A stretch of DNA of 64,000 bases. It comes from Bradyrhizobium monzae. Its GTDB lineage: Bacteria; Pseudomonadota; Alphaproteobacteria; Rhizobiales; Xanthobacteraceae. Shown piece after piece: positions 37,414 through 47,394 of this stretch; within the stretch, counting starts at the first letter, position 1, and every line of letters starts with the position of its first letter. The stretch is from positions 62,001-126,000 of the forward strand of contig NZ_JAIRDQ010000012.1 in assembly GCF_021458635.1 (NCBI RefSeq), written 5' to 3'. The position numbers and the translations under genes were made by a program. The notes below the pieces were generated by a model. The model was not told where the DNA came from. It did not search any database and saw only the letters and a program-made list of their open reading frames with translations.

Positions 37414-38565
37414 GTGATCCTGACTGAAACGCAAGCCGCTATTCGCGACGAAGTGCGCAAGTTCGCGCAGGCGCGCGTTGCGCCCTTCGCTCGCGACTAC
37501 GAACAAGCCAAGGAATACCCCGCGCGGTTGTTTGAGGAGCTCGCGAGCCTTGGACTTATGGGAATGACAGCGCCCGAAGCGGCCGGAGGAGCCGGCGCCG
37601 ACTACGTATCCTATGCACTCTCGCTTGTTGAAATCGCCGCGGCCGACGGTGCGCTATCTACCATTCTGAGCATTCAAAACAGTCTGGTCGTTTCAGGCTT
37701 ACTCAAGGACGGCACGCCGGAGCAGCAAGCAAGATTTCTGCCCTCGCTCATCTCTGGCCGAATGATTGGCGCATTCGCACTGACCGAGGCGGGAGCGGGT
37801 TCGGATGCCTCCGCATTGAGGACCCGGGCTGTTCGCGTGGGACATGGTTACAATCTAAACGGAGCGAAGCAGTTTATCTCGTCGGGGCGAACTGCCGGCC
37901 TTGCGATCGTGTTCGCCGTAACCGATCCTGCTGCAGGCAAGCGCGGCATCTCGGCTTTTCTGGTCCGCACCGACAGTCCTGGCTACAGCGTCGAGAGAAT
38001 CGAACGCAAGCTGGGGCAGGCCGCATCCGACACCTGTGCCATTCGGTTCGACAACGTTTTCGTCGAAGATGCAATGCGGCTCGGTCCGGAAGGTGCCGGC
38101 TACTCCATCGCGCTCTCCAATCTTGAGGCCGGTCGCATCGGCATTGCGGCGCAATGCGTGGGAATGGCACGCGCCGCTCTCGACGCGGCGGTAAAGTACG
38201 CTGGCGAGCGAACGAGTTTCGGGTCGCCAATCATCGCGCATCAGGCCGTCGGGTTTCGTCTTGCGGATCTCGCCGCAAGACTGGAGGCCGCTCATCAGCT
38301 CGTGTTGCATGCCGCCGCGATGAAGGATGCAGCTCTTCCATGCCTCAAGGAAGCGTCTATGGCGAAGCTCGTCGCCTCCGAAACGGCCGAGGCGGTGGTT
38401 TCGGGTTCGCTGCAGACCTTCGGCGGCTACGGCTATCTGGAAGATTATTCCATCGCGAAGATCTATCGAGATGTGCGCGTCTGTCAGATCTACGAAGGCA
38501 CATCGGATATCCAGCGAATGGTCATTGCGCGCGACCTCGCGAGGGCCGCGGCGGCGCGCGACTAA
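37414..38565 (+). CDS. Acyl-CoA dehydrogenase
   Basis: A 383-residue FAD enzyme that oxidises acyl-CoA to the 2-enoyl form. Motifs: FALTEAGAGSDASALRTRA (substrate/FAD contacts), NGAKQFISSG, the helical C-terminal domain with RTSFGSPIIAHQAVGFRLADLA, and the terminal QTFGGYGYLEDYSIAKIYRDVRVCQIYEGTSDIQRMVIAR. The catalytic Glu is that in YEGTS. The start is GTG 37414. It begins the plus-strand catabolic series of at least ten genes. Confidence 0.93.
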   Translation: MILTETQAAIRDEVRKFAQARVAPFARDYEQAKEYPARLFEELASLGLMGMTAPEAAGGAGADYVSYALSLVEIAAADGALSTILSIQNSLVVSGLLKDGTPEQQARFLPSLISGRMIGAFALTEAGAGSDASALRTRAVRVGHGYNLNGAKQFISSGRTAGLAIVFAVTDPAAGKRGISAFLVRTDSPGYSVERIERKLGQAASDTCAIRFDNVFVEDAMRLGPEGAGYSIALSNLEAGRIGIAAQCVGMARAALDAAVKYAGERTSFGSPIIAHQAVGFRLADLAARLEAAHQLVLHAAAMKDAALPCLKEASMAKLVASETAEAVVSGSLQTFGGYGYLEDYSIAKIYRDVRVCQIYEGTSDIQRMVIARDLARAAAARD

Positions 38566-38698
38566 CAACGAAGTGCACTGAGGAGCCTCCGTGTCAGATC
38601 CAGCCGTCATCGCAAGCTACGCAAGTACGCTCATTGGCGGCGGCGAAGCGATGGCGATGGCCATCGAAATTTGAACCTCGAGAAAACGGAAAAGGTGC

Positions 38699-39460
38699 AT
38701 GCATATAGAGGGAACAGCCGCAATCGTCACGGGCGGCGCTTCCGGTCTCGGAGGCGCCACGGCCGAGCGACTCGCGGCGGCGGGCGCCAAGGTGACCATC
38801 TTGGATCTTAACGCCGAGTTGGGAGAGGCTCACGCCAAGACGATCGGCGGGCAATTCATCAAGGTCGACGTGACCGACGAGGACGGCGTCGAACAGGCGC
38901 TCGAGTCAGCAGAGCGCATGCACGGTAAGGGGCGCATCCTGGTCAACTGCGCCGGCCTCGGGCCGCCCGGTAAGGCGATCGGTCGAGACGGCAGTGCGCT
39001 TCCGCTGTGCGATTTCGCCAGGACCATCAACATCAATCTGATTGGCAGCTTCAACATGCTGTCGAAGTTTGCCGCCCGCCTTCATACGGCCGAGCCGGAC
39101 GGTGAGGAACGGGGCATCATCATCAACACTGCCAGCGTTGCTGCGTTCGATGGCCAGATCGGCCAAGCCGCCTATTCAGCATCGAAGGGCGGAATTGTCG
39201 GCATGACGCTGCCTCTTGCGCGTGAGTTCGCGCGCTATGGCATTCGGGTGATGACGATTGCGCCAGGCATCTTTCTCACACCACTGCTGATGTCGCTTCC
39301 TGAAGAGGCGCAGACGTCGCTGGGCAAGCAGGTGCCCTTTCCGAGCCGGCTCGGTCATCCGTCCGAATTCGCTCAGATGGTCGAGTCCATCGTCACCAAT
39401 CCAATGCTCAACGGCGAAACCATCCGCCTCGATGGCGCAATCCGAATGGCACCCAAATGA
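38699..39460 (+). CDS. 3-Hydroxyacyl-CoA dehydrogenase, short-chain type (HSD10-like)
   Basis: A 253-residue SDR resembling type II 3-hydroxyacyl-CoA dehydrogenase (HSD17B10). NAD site TGGASGLGGATA, NCAG, catalytic Ser in NTASVAA, YSASKGGIVGMTLP (Tyr, Lys), IAPGIFLTPLL, and a C terminus typical of the family (ETIRLDGAIRMAPK). It would oxidise the 3-hydroxyacyl-CoA made by the enoyl-CoA hydratase. Its stop codon overlaps the start of the next dehydrogenase (ATGA), so the genes form one operon. Confidence 0.9.
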   Translation: MHIEGTAAIVTGGASGLGGATAERLAAAGAKVTILDLNAELGEAHAKTIGGQFIKVDVTDEDGVEQALESAERMHGKGRILVNCAGLGPPGKAIGRDGSALPLCDFARTININLIGSFNMLSKFAARLHTAEPDGEERGIIINTASVAAFDGQIGQAAYSASKGGIVGMTLPLAREFARYGIRVMTIAPGIFLTPLLMSLPEEAQTSLGKQVPFPSRLGHPSEFAQMVESIVTNPMLNGETIRLDGAIRMAPK

Positions 39461-40632
39461 GCGGGGTTGGCGTGGAGCGTACTCAACAGATTGCCGATCG
39501 CGTTGAGCGCTTCGTTCGGGATGTCGTGGTCCCGTTCGAGCGTGATCCTCGCCGTGATCATCATGACTGTCCCAAGGACGAATTGGTCATCGAGTTGCGA
39601 GAACTGGCGCGGGATGCGGGCGTATTGACGCCACACATCCTGGCCGACGGGTCGCATCTCTCGCAGGCGGAAACCGCAATCGTCCTGGCCAAGACAGGCC
39701 TATCGCCACTTGGCCCCCTCGCATGCAATACGGCGGCTCCCGACGAAGGCAATATGTACCTCCTGGGCAAAATTGGCTCGCCGGAGATCAAGGAGCGCTT
39801 CCTAAAACCGCTCATTGAGGGTCGCGCGCGGTCCGCCTTTTTCATGACCGAGCCGGCCGAAGAGGGGGGAGCAGGGTCCGACCCATCGATGATGACCACG
39901 ACCTGCCGTCCGGATGGCAACCAGTGGGTTGTGAACGGGCGCAAGGCGTTCATCACAGGTGCTCGCGGAGCCAAGGTCGGCATCGTGATGGCAAAGGCCG
40001 AGGAGGGCGCCTGCATGTTCCTGGTCGATTTGCCTGATCCAGCAATCACCATCGACCATGTGCCCAACACGATCGACAGTTCCATGCCGGGCGGTCATGC
40101 CGTCCTGACCATCCGGAATCTGCGCATCCCGGCCGATCAAATGCTCGGACACCCGGGTGAGGGCTTCAAATATGCGCAGATCCGCCTTTCGCCGGCCAGG
40201 TTGTCGCACTGCATGCGCTGGCTGGGCGCCTGCATTCGCGCGAACGAGATTGCGACCGGGTACGCCAACCGCCGGCAGGCGTTCGGCAAGACGCTCATCG
40301 ATCACGAGGGAGTTGGCTTCATGCTTGCCGACAACCAGATCGACCTCAAACAGGCTGAGTTGATGATCTCCTGGTGTGCGAGCATCCTGGACACGGGATC
40401 GCTCGGAACAAACGAGAGTTCGATGGCAAAAGTGGCCGTGAGCGAGGCGCTCATGCGGGTCGCGGATCGTTGCGTTCAGGTGATGGGCGGGACGGGTGTC
40501 ACCAACGAAACCATCGTCGAGCAGGTATTCCGCGAGGTTCGTGCATTTCGGATCTACGACGGTCCCACCGAGGTGCACAAATGGTCCCTCGCCAAGAAGA
40601 TCAAGCGCGACTGGCAGAAGGCGAACCCATGA
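39457..40632 (+). CDS. Acyl-CoA dehydrogenase (ACAD10/11-related)
   Basis: A 391-residue acyl-CoA dehydrogenase with FFMTEPAEEGGAGSDPSMM, NGRKAFITGA, the helical RQAFGKTLIDHEGVGFMLADNQIDLKQAELMI and a C-terminal RVMGGTGVTNET-like end (VQVMGGTGVTNETIVEQVFREVRAFRIYDGPTEVHKWSLAKKI). This last form (YDGPTEVH) is the one found in ACAD10/11-type dehydrogenases, which work with a kinase domain. The next gene is just such a phosphotransferase, joined by an ATGA overlap. Confidence 0.9.
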   Translation: MSGVGVERTQQIADRVERFVRDVVVPFERDPRRDHHDCPKDELVIELRELARDAGVLTPHILADGSHLSQAETAIVLAKTGLSPLGPLACNTAAPDEGNMYLLGKIGSPEIKERFLKPLIEGRARSAFFMTEPAEEGGAGSDPSMMTTTCRPDGNQWVVNGRKAFITGARGAKVGIVMAKAEEGACMFLVDLPDPAITIDHVPNTIDSSMPGGHAVLTIRNLRIPADQMLGHPGEGFKYAQIRLSPARLSHCMRWLGACIRANEIATGYANRRQAFGKTLIDHEGVGFMLADNQIDLKQAELMISWCASILDTGSLGTNESSMAKVAVSEALMRVADRCVQVMGGTGVTNETIVEQVFREVRAFRIYDGPTEVHKWSLAKKIKRDWQKANP

Positions 40633-41696
40633 GCGCTCTCGACGATGCCGCCAACTTCGGATTGGCAGAGCCATCCGATGCCTATCGCCTCGACGAGGAC
40701 TCCTTGTCGCGCTGGATGGCGGCTAATGTCGACGGGTTTCGAGGACCTCTCAACGTCTCGAAATTCAAGGGAGGTCAGTCGAACCCGACTTACCGTCTTC
40801 AATCCGCAGACGGCGTCTATGTGCTCCGGCGCAAACCCCCGGGTCCATTGGTGTCCGGAGCGCACGCCGTCGATCGCGAGGCGCGCGTACAGCGCGCGTT
40901 GTCGCAGGTCGGGTTTCCTGTGGCACGCATTTACGGCTATTGCGCCGACACGTCCGTCATTGGAAGCGAATTCTATGTGATGCAGCTCGTGGAGGGCCGA
41001 ATCTTCTGGGACGCCACCTTCCCGGAAGTGGGCCGAGAAGCGCGTCCATCCTACTTCAACGCCATGTGCGACGTCATCGCGCAACTCCACTCCGTTGACC
41101 CGGCGTCGATCGGCTTGGGCGACTATGGAAAGCCAGGCAGCTACTTTGCGCGGCAGATCAGCCGGTGGTCGCGACAGTATCAGGAAGATCCGGAAGCCGG
41201 GCGCGACGCAAACATGGATCGTCTCGTCAAGGAGCTCCCGGGAATGGTCCCGTCGGGGGACGAGGCCTCCATCGTCCATGGCGACTTCCGCTGCGACAAT
41301 CTGATCTTTCATCCGAGCGAGCCGCGGGTGATCGCCGTGCTCGACTGGGAGCTCTCGACTCTCGGACATCCGCTTGCGGACTTCGCATACCACGCGATCA
41401 TGTATCGTATGCCTCCTCGTATCGTCGCCGGTCTTGCTGGAGCGGATCTGGCCGCGCTGAACATCCCCGGAGAAGCGGAATACATCGACAGGTACTGCCG
41501 CGCGACCGACCGAGAAGCGATTTCGGACTGGCACTTCTATGTCGCATTCAACTTCTTCAGGCTTGCGGCGATCATGCACGGCATTGCGGGCCGGGCGCTG
41601 CGCGGTACGGCCTCATCGACCCAGGCTATCGAGCGGGGGAAGACCTTTCCGGAGCTGGCGGCGCTCGCTGCTCGCGCATTGGAGAATCTAACATGA
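40629..41696 (+). CDS. Aminoglycoside phosphotransferase-fold kinase (ACAD10/11 N-terminal type)
   Basis: A 355-residue kinase-like protein. Gly-rich loop area FKGGQSNPTYRLQ, Lys in YVLRRKPPG, catalytic loop IVHGDFRCDNLIFH, and metal Asp in VIAVLDWELSTLGHPLADFAYH. This subfamily is fused to acyl-CoA dehydrogenases in animal ACAD10/11, and is found as LvaA in bacterial levulinate catabolism. There it phosphorylates the 4-hydroxyl of an acyl-CoA before elimination by the dehydrogenase. ATG 40629 overlaps the previous gene's stop. Context makes a hydroxyacyl-CoA kinase likely; an antibiotic kinase is unlikely. Confidence 0.88.
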   Translation: MSALDDAANFGLAEPSDAYRLDEDSLSRWMAANVDGFRGPLNVSKFKGGQSNPTYRLQSADGVYVLRRKPPGPLVSGAHAVDREARVQRALSQVGFPVARIYGYCADTSVIGSEFYVMQLVEGRIFWDATFPEVGREARPSYFNAMCDVIAQLHSVDPASIGLGDYGKPGSYFARQISRWSRQYQEDPEAGRDANMDRLVKELPGMVPSGDEASIVHGDFRCDNLIFHPSEPRVIAVLDWELSTLGHPLADFAYHAIMYRMPPRIVAGLAGADLAALNIPGEAEYIDRYCRATDREAISDWHFYVAFNFFRLAAIMHGIAGRALRGTASSTQAIERGKTFPELAALAARALENLT

Positions 41697-42469
41697 GCGC
41701 TCCGGTCGAGTTTTCCTGCGCCGAAAAGATCGCCACGTTGACGTTGTCGCGCCCGAACCACGGCAACACGATTGACCCGGCGATGGCGCTCGCCCTTTTG
41801 CAGGTCGCCGAACGCTGCGACGACGATGCGGATATCCGATGCGTCATTCTGACGGGGCGAGGAAAGCTGTTTTGCGGCGGCGGAGACGTCGGTGCCTTCG
41901 CCGCAGCCGGTGCCGACGCGCCGGCCTTCCTGCGGGATCTAGCCGGAACCTTGCATGCCGCGATCGTGCGCCTGATGCGCATGCGAAAGCCATTGATTAC
42001 GCTCGTGAACGGGCCCGCAGCCGGAGCCGGCATGAGCTTGGCCATGATCGGCGATTTCGCGTTGGCGGCACGCTCAGCGCATTTTAGCGCTGCCTATACT
42101 GCGTTGGGTCTCAGCCCGGACGGAGGAATGAGCTGGCTGCTACCGCGGGTCGTTGGCCTTCGGCGAGCTCAGGAGATCATTTTGTCCAACCGTCGCGTGT
42201 CGAGCGACGAGGCAGAGCGGATTGGTCTCGTTACGCGGACCGTCGATGACGAGCAATTGGCCGCCACAGGCGCCGAAATCGCTGCAGAACTCGTCGCAGA
42301 ACCGATGGCCGCGCTTGGAGCCGCACGCGGTCTGTTGCTCGAAAGCTACGATAGCATGTTGGAGGCGCACCTCGATCGGGAGATGCGAAGCATCGCCGAG
42401 TTGGGCGGCTCCGACGAGTCGCGCCGCCGGGTTGCGGCATTCGCCGCTCGTCGCAATTCAAACGGATGA
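41693..42469 (+). CDS. Enoyl-CoA hydratase/isomerase
   Basis: A 258-residue crotonase-fold protein. Oxyanion-hole motifs are CGGGDVGAFA and GPAAGAGMSLAMIGDFALAA, followed by FSAAYTALGLSPDGGMSWLLPRVVG. The residues in the last motif (LSPDGG rather than ExG) point to the isomerase/hydratase variants with Asp at the second active-site position. It starts at ATG 41693, overlapping the kinase stop (ATGA). Probable reaction: hydration or isomerisation of the 2-enoyl-CoA formed in this pathway. Confidence 0.9.
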   Translation: MSAPVEFSCAEKIATLTLSRPNHGNTIDPAMALALLQVAERCDDDADIRCVILTGRGKLFCGGGDVGAFAAAGADAPAFLRDLAGTLHAAIVRLMRMRKPLITLVNGPAAGAGMSLAMIGDFALAARSAHFSAAYTALGLSPDGGMSWLLPRVVGLRRAQEIILSNRRVSSDEAERIGLVTRTVDDEQLAATGAEIAAELVAEPMAALGAARGLLLESYDSMLEAHLDREMRSIAELGGSDESRRRVAAFAARRNSNG

Positions 42470-42481
42470 AAGGATCAGGCG

Positions 42482-43646
42482 ATGGCAGAAGCTTATCTCG
42501 TTGAGGTGGTACGGACAGCTGGTGGCAGGCGTAACGGCAAGCTTGCCGGCTGGCATCCGGCCAACATGGCTGCCGAAACACTCAACGCGGTCGTCGATCG
42601 GTCGGGGATCGACCCGGCCGCCGTCGAGGACGTGATCCTGGGTTGCGTGACACAGGCCGGCGAGCAGGCGTTCGCCTTCGGGCGGAATGCGGTGCTTGCC
42701 TCCAAGCTCCCGGAATCCGTTCCGGCCGTGACGATCGATCGGCAATGCGGCAGCTCGCAGCAGGCGGTGCAGTTCGCTGCGCAAGCGGTGATGTCGGGCA
42801 CTCAGGATGTAGTGATAGCCGCCGGCGCGGAAAGCATGACTCGCGTTCCGATGTTCTCGAACATTTCGTTGCACCAGAAGGAAGGCATTGGAGCCGGCCC
42901 AATCAGCGACCGCATCCAGAAGCGGTTCGGCGTGGAATCCTTCAGCCAGTTCGAGGGAGCCGAGATGATCGCAAGGAAATACGGGTTTGATCGGCTGACC
43001 TTGGACCGGTTCGCGCTCGAAAGCCACCGGCGCGCGGCGGAGGCAACGAAATCCGGAGCCTTCAAGAGCGAGATCGTTCCGCTCAAGATCGAAGGGGGAG
43101 AGCACATCGTCGATGAAGGAATTCGATTCGACGCTTCGCTGGAGTCGATCGGCTCGGTCAAGCTTCTGAAGGAGAACGGCGTCGTCAGTGCCGCCAACGC
43201 GAGCCAGATCTGCGACGGCGCCTCTGCTGCACTGGTCGTCAGCGAAAAGGCCCTCAAGGACCACAATCTGAAGCCGATCGCGCGTATCGTTGGCCTCACG
43301 GTGACCGCCGGCGACCCCGTCATTATGCTTGAAGAGCCGATCAGCGCAACCCGTCGGGCCCTTTCAAAGGCCGGAAATGAAGATCGGCGATATTGACCTC
43401 TACGAAGTCAACGAGGCTTTCGCACCGGTGCCGCTGGCCTGGCTTCAGGCGATCGAGGCCGACCCCGCAAAGCTCAATGTCAACGGCGGCGCGATTGCAC
43501 TCGGTCATCCGCTCGGAGCCTCGGGTACCAAGCTCCTGTCAACCCTGGTCCATGCTCTCAGGGCTCGAGGCAAGCGATATGGCCTTCAGACGATGTGTGA
43601 GGGCGGAGGCATCGCCAACGTGACCATCATTGAAGCGTTGGGATGA
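42482..43646 (+). pseudogene. Thiolase (acetyl-CoA acyltransferase), disrupted by a one-base insertion
   Basis: A thiolase that would cleave 3-ketoacyl-CoA. Frame 1 has the nucleophilic Cys in DRQCGSSQQAVQFAA and the usual GGAESMTRVP-like AGAESMTRVPM. Frame 2, after the shift, has YEVNEAFAPVPLAW, NVNGGAIALGHPLGASG (His) and MCEGGGIANVT (second Cys). Removing one A from AAA at 43375-43377 joins ALSKAG to MKIGDIDLYEVNEAF without loss. The joined protein would be about 388 residues. The start ATG 42482 follows GGATCAGG. A sequencing error is possible; otherwise the gene is inactive. Confidence 0.85.
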
Positions 43647-43735
43647 CCTTCCAGACACGCTGGCAGGTCGCGATCAAGAGCCAAGAGTAGAACGTCAAAG
43701 CAAAATAGAAGTGAAACCCCACAGGGAGAGATGAC

Positions 43736-44947
43736 ATGTTTGCAAGGATTTTAGGGGCGACTGCCCTGGCGACAGCGGCAATCGCGCTCGCCTCGGGTAC
43801 GGCGCTAGCCCAGAAGAAATACGATACGGGTGCGTCCGACACAGAGATCAAAGTCGGCAATCTCATGCCTTACAGTGGTCCGGGATCCGCCTACGGCGTC
43901 ATCGGCCAAGTGCAGGCCGCATACTTCAAGATGATCAACGATAAGGGGGGCATCAACGGACGCAAGATCAACTTCACTAGCTATGACGACGCGTACTCGC
44001 CTCCCAAGGCTGTCGAGCAGACGCGTAAGCTGGTGGAGGGCGATGAAGTGCTGCTCATGTTTGATCCGCTCGGCACGGCGAACAACACAGCCATCCAGAA
44101 ATACCTGAATTCAAAAAAGATCCCGCAGCTCTTCGTCGCCTCCGGCGCTACCAAATTCAACGACCCCAAGAGCTTCCCCTGGACCACGGGTTGGCAACCG
44201 TCCTACCAGAGCGAGGCGCACGCTTACGCTAAGTATATCTTGAAGGAAAAGCCGAACGCCAAAGTCGCGGTCTTCTTCCAAAATGACGATCTTGGAAAGG
44301 ATTACCTGAAGGGCCTCAAGGACAGGCTCGGTGCGAAGATCGTCGCCGAGGAAAGCTACGAAACTTCGGAGCCGACGATTGACAGTCATATCGTCAAGCT
44401 CAAGGCGACGGGCGCCGACACGCTGGTCAACATCAGCTCTCCCAAATTTGCGGCTCAGGCAATCAGGAAGATCGCTGAAGTCGACTGGAAGCCGCTGCAT
44501 ATCCTCAGCAACGTTTCGGCGTCGGTCGGCAGTGTGATCAAGCCTGCCGGCTTCGAGAACGCGCAAGGCATCATTTCTGCCACTTACTTGAAGGATCCGG
44601 CGGATCCGCAGTGGGACAATGATCCCGGCATGAAGGAGTTTCAGAGCTTTCTGAGCAAATACTATCCAGAAGGCAACAAACGCGACATATTGCTGATCAC
44701 CGGCTACGCACTTGCGGAGACGCTGGCGCAAACCTTGAAGCAGTGCGGTGACGATCTCACGCGCGAGAACGTCATGAAGCAGGCTGCGAACCTGAAGGAA
44801 TGGCGCACCGAGGCGCTGTTGCCGGGGATCTACGCGAACACGTCGCCGACTGACTTTGCTCCGATCAGCCAACTTCAGCTGATGCGCTTTAGCGGCGAAA
44901 AGTGGGAGCTGTTCGGAGATGTGATCAACGGGGATGCGGCGGACTAG
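43736..44947 (+). CDS. Branched-chain-amino-acid-type ABC transporter substrate-binding protein
   Basis: A 403-residue periplasmic binding protein (PBP1, LivJ/HmgA-like) with a signal peptide (MFARILGATALATAAIALASGTALAQ). IKVGNLMPYSGPGSAYGVIGQ is the start of the mature fold, followed by GGINGRKINFTSYDDAYSPPKAVEQTRKLVE. GGGAGAGA precedes the ATG. Members bind amino acids but also aromatic or other carboxylates; placement inside an acyl-CoA degradation cluster suggests the ligand is the growth substrate. No permease or ATPase genes adjoin it, so it must use distant partners. Confidence 0.9.
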   Translation: MFARILGATALATAAIALASGTALAQKKYDTGASDTEIKVGNLMPYSGPGSAYGVIGQVQAAYFKMINDKGGINGRKINFTSYDDAYSPPKAVEQTRKLVEGDEVLLMFDPLGTANNTAIQKYLNSKKIPQLFVASGATKFNDPKSFPWTTGWQPSYQSEAHAYAKYILKEKPNAKVAVFFQNDDLGKDYLKGLKDRLGAKIVAEESYETSEPTIDSHIVKLKATGADTLVNISSPKFAAQAIRKIAEVDWKPLHILSNVSASVGSVIKPAGFENAQGIISATYLKDPADPQWDNDPGMKEFQSFLSKYYPEGNKRDILLITGYALAETLAQTLKQCGDDLTRENVMKQAANLKEWRTEALLPGIYANTSPTDFAPISQLQLMRFSGEKWELFGDVINGDAAD

Positions 44948-45166
44948 ATCGGTCGCAGAGAACCGCGGCGCATGCCTCCGACCCAGCATTTGAACTTTGA
45001 CTGTGTCGAAAGGCATGCGTGGCGGGCTGCAATCGCCAGAGTTCGGACAAAAAGAACTCCGGACACCCTGCAGCGGGCCATCCGATCGCACATCGCCGGG
45101 AACTGTTTCGAATTCAAGCGGCAGCGAGCGCAATTGTTGCGTTCGTAGAAACGATGAGTAAGACGC

Positions 45167-46312
45167 ATGATCAACTATCGACCCTCCTGGCTTGAGTCTG
45201 ACCTCGAGATGTATCGAGACACCGTGTCCCGCTTCATCGACAAGGAAATGGCGCCGCTGGATGAAGAGGCGCGCAAACGAGGCAATGTCGGGCACGAACT
45301 CTGGCTGAAAGCCGGGGCACTTGGGCTTCTGTGTTCGGACATTCCGACCGAATATGGCGGCGGCGGGGGTGATTTTCGGAACGAAGCGATTTTTTACGAC
45401 GCTATGGCACGCCGCGGCCTGACGGGAATGAATCCGTCTGTCCACACGATCGTGGCCCACTATCTGCTGAATCACGGGACGGAGGAGCAAAAACGGGAAT
45501 ATTTGCCGCGCCTGGCGCGTGGAGAGTTGGTCGGAGCCATCGCGATGACCGAGCCGGGTGCGGGCTCGGATCTTCAATCCATTCGTACCCGTGCGGAACG
45601 GCGCGCCGATAGCTATGTGATCAACGGTTCCAAGACCTTCATCTCCAACGGCCTCCTTGCAGGTTTAGTGCTCGTAGTCGTGAAAACAAATCCGACCGAG
45701 CGCGCCAGCGGAATGTCGATCATTTTGGTCGAGACCGCGAAAGCTCCCGGCTTTAGGGTCGGCCGCGTGCTCGATAAGATTGGCCTTAAGGCGCAGGATA
45801 CCTGCGAGCTGTTCTTCGACGAGGTCGTGGTGCCGGCCACAAATCTGCTTGGTGGAGTGGAGGGGCGTGGTTTCTATCAATTGATGTCGGACCTGCCTTA
45901 TGAGCGGACCATTATCGGCGTGATGGCGGTTGCGGCAATGGAGGGCGCTCTTGAAGCCACGCTTGCTTTCGTCCGGGAACGCTGGGCTTTCGGGATGCCG
46001 ATCGCTGAATTCCAGAACACCAAATACAGGCTGGCCGAGTTGGCGACGATCACAAAGGTCACGCGCTGCTTCGTCGACCAGTGTGTCGAAGCATTGGTTT
46101 CTGGCACACTCGATGCAGCCACGGCGTCGATGGCTAAACTCTGGGCGTCAGAGCAGCAGGGCAAGGTCATCGACGAGTGCTTGCAACTGCATGGTGGCTC
46201 CGGCTTCATGAACGAGTATCTCATTGCACGCATGTACGCCGACGCACGCGTGCAGCGCATTTACGGCGGGACGAGCGAGATGATGAAGGAAGTAATCTCG
46301 AGAGCGCTCTAG
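45167..46312 (+). CDS. Acyl-CoA dehydrogenase
   Basis: A 381-residue acyl-CoA dehydrogenase, the third in the cluster. Motifs: IAMTEPGAGSDLQSIRTRA, NGSKTFISNG, RWAFGMPIAEFQNTKYRLAELA, and ending LQLHGGSGFMNEYLIARMYADARVQRIYGGTSEMMKEVISRAL. The residue before GTSE is Gly (YGGTSEMM), where many members have Glu, so the catalytic base is probably the Glu elsewhere in the family (IVD-like position), as in isovaleryl-type and related groups. The substrate may be branched or long. Confidence 0.9.
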   Translation: MINYRPSWLESDLEMYRDTVSRFIDKEMAPLDEEARKRGNVGHELWLKAGALGLLCSDIPTEYGGGGGDFRNEAIFYDAMARRGLTGMNPSVHTIVAHYLLNHGTEEQKREYLPRLARGELVGAIAMTEPGAGSDLQSIRTRAERRADSYVINGSKTFISNGLLAGLVLVVVKTNPTERASGMSIILVETAKAPGFRVGRVLDKIGLKAQDTCELFFDEVVVPATNLLGGVEGRGFYQLMSDLPYERTIIGVMAVAAMEGALEATLAFVRERWAFGMPIAEFQNTKYRLAELATITKVTRCFVDQCVEALVSGTLDAATASMAKLWASEQQGKVIDECLQLHGGSGFMNEYLIARMYADARVQRIYGGTSEMMKEVISRAL

Positions 46313-46381
46313 ATTATCGGAGCTATTAGAAGTGACTCGACGACTGAACCCCCGGTGGGCCGGCGCGCTCAGGAGGATGCC

Positions 46382-47359
46382 ATGAAAGCAGTGTTGGTCG
46401 AAAAGTTTGATTGTATCGAAAATATTGTCATCAAGGATGTGGCTAAGCCGGACTTGTCAACGGGAATGGTCCGCGTTCGAATCCAGGCAGCGGCCGTCGG
46501 CTTCGTGGATGGCCTGAAGGTGCAGGGCTTGTACCAGACAAAAGATCCTTTGCCATTTACGCCCGGGTCGGAGTTTGCGGGCATCGTCGACGAGGCGGCC
46601 GCAGATGTTGGGGGCCTCGCACCCGGTACGCCCGTCATCGGCATGGTCAGAAATGGTGGCCTTGCCGAGTATATCTGCGCACAGGCCCAAGATCTTTTCG
46701 TTACGCCAAAGGGCATAGCGCCAGAGGTCGGCGCCTCGTTCTTCGCCAATTACCTCACGGCGCTGTACGCGCTTAGCGCCCGGGCAAAGCTACAGGGCGG
46801 CGAGACACTTTTGGTTCTGGGGGCCGCCGGCGGGGTGGGAATAGCGGCTGTTCAGGTTGGAAAGTTGTTGGGCGCCCGCGTCATTGCGGCCGCTTCGACT
46901 GAGGAGAAGCGACAATTTGCGATCAAATATGGGGCAGATGCGGGCGTGGATTATACGCATGAAGGGTGGCGTGACGAACTCAAGGGACTCACCGGCGGTC
47001 ACGGCGCGGATGTGATCTACGATCCCGTCGGAGGAGATCTGAGCCTGCAGGCATTCCGTTCGATCGCCTGGAATGGCCGGCACCTGGTGATCGGCTTTGC
47101 TTCCGGAATTATTCCAGCGCTGCGGTTCAATCTGCCTCTTCTAAAAGGAGGGGCGCTGTTGGGCGTCGACCTGGCGCAGATTGGTCGTCGTGAACCGGAT
47201 GTGCGAGATCAAGTCATCGCCCAGCTATTCGGTTGGTTGAGCAAGAAGACACTGGTTCCGGTCGTAGGAAAGGTCTTTGCATTCGAGGAATTCCACGATG
47301 CGTTCAAAGCAATGACGACCCGCTCGGCCCTAGGAAAGATGGTCGTCAGGATCGGCTGA
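46382..47359 (+). CDS. Zinc-independent NADPH:quinone oxidoreductase (MDR family)
   Basis: A 325-residue member of the medium-chain dehydrogenase family. GroES-like N-terminal domain (PGSEFAGIVDEAA), NAD(P) site LVLGAAGGVGIAAVQVGKLLGARVIAAAST, and the family motif YDPVGGDLSLQAFRSIAWNGRHLVIGFASG. No zinc ligands are seen. It starts at ATG 46382 with a perfect AGGAGG upstream (46370-46375). Enoyl or quinone reduction in the pathway is plausible, but the substrate is unknown. Confidence 0.9.
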   Translation: MKAVLVEKFDCIENIVIKDVAKPDLSTGMVRVRIQAAAVGFVDGLKVQGLYQTKDPLPFTPGSEFAGIVDEAAADVGGLAPGTPVIGMVRNGGLAEYICAQAQDLFVTPKGIAPEVGASFFANYLTALYALSARAKLQGGETLLVLGAAGGVGIAAVQVGKLLGARVIAAASTEEKRQFAIKYGADAGVDYTHEGWRDELKGLTGGHGADVIYDPVGGDLSLQAFRSIAWNGRHLVIGFASGIIPALRFNLPLLKGGALLGVDLAQIGRREPDVRDQVIAQLFGWLSKKTLVPVVGKVFAFEEFHDAFKAMTTRSALGKMVVRIG

Positions 47360-47394
47360 CGATTCTCCTCGATTAGGTCTTCGGAGAAATCCTC

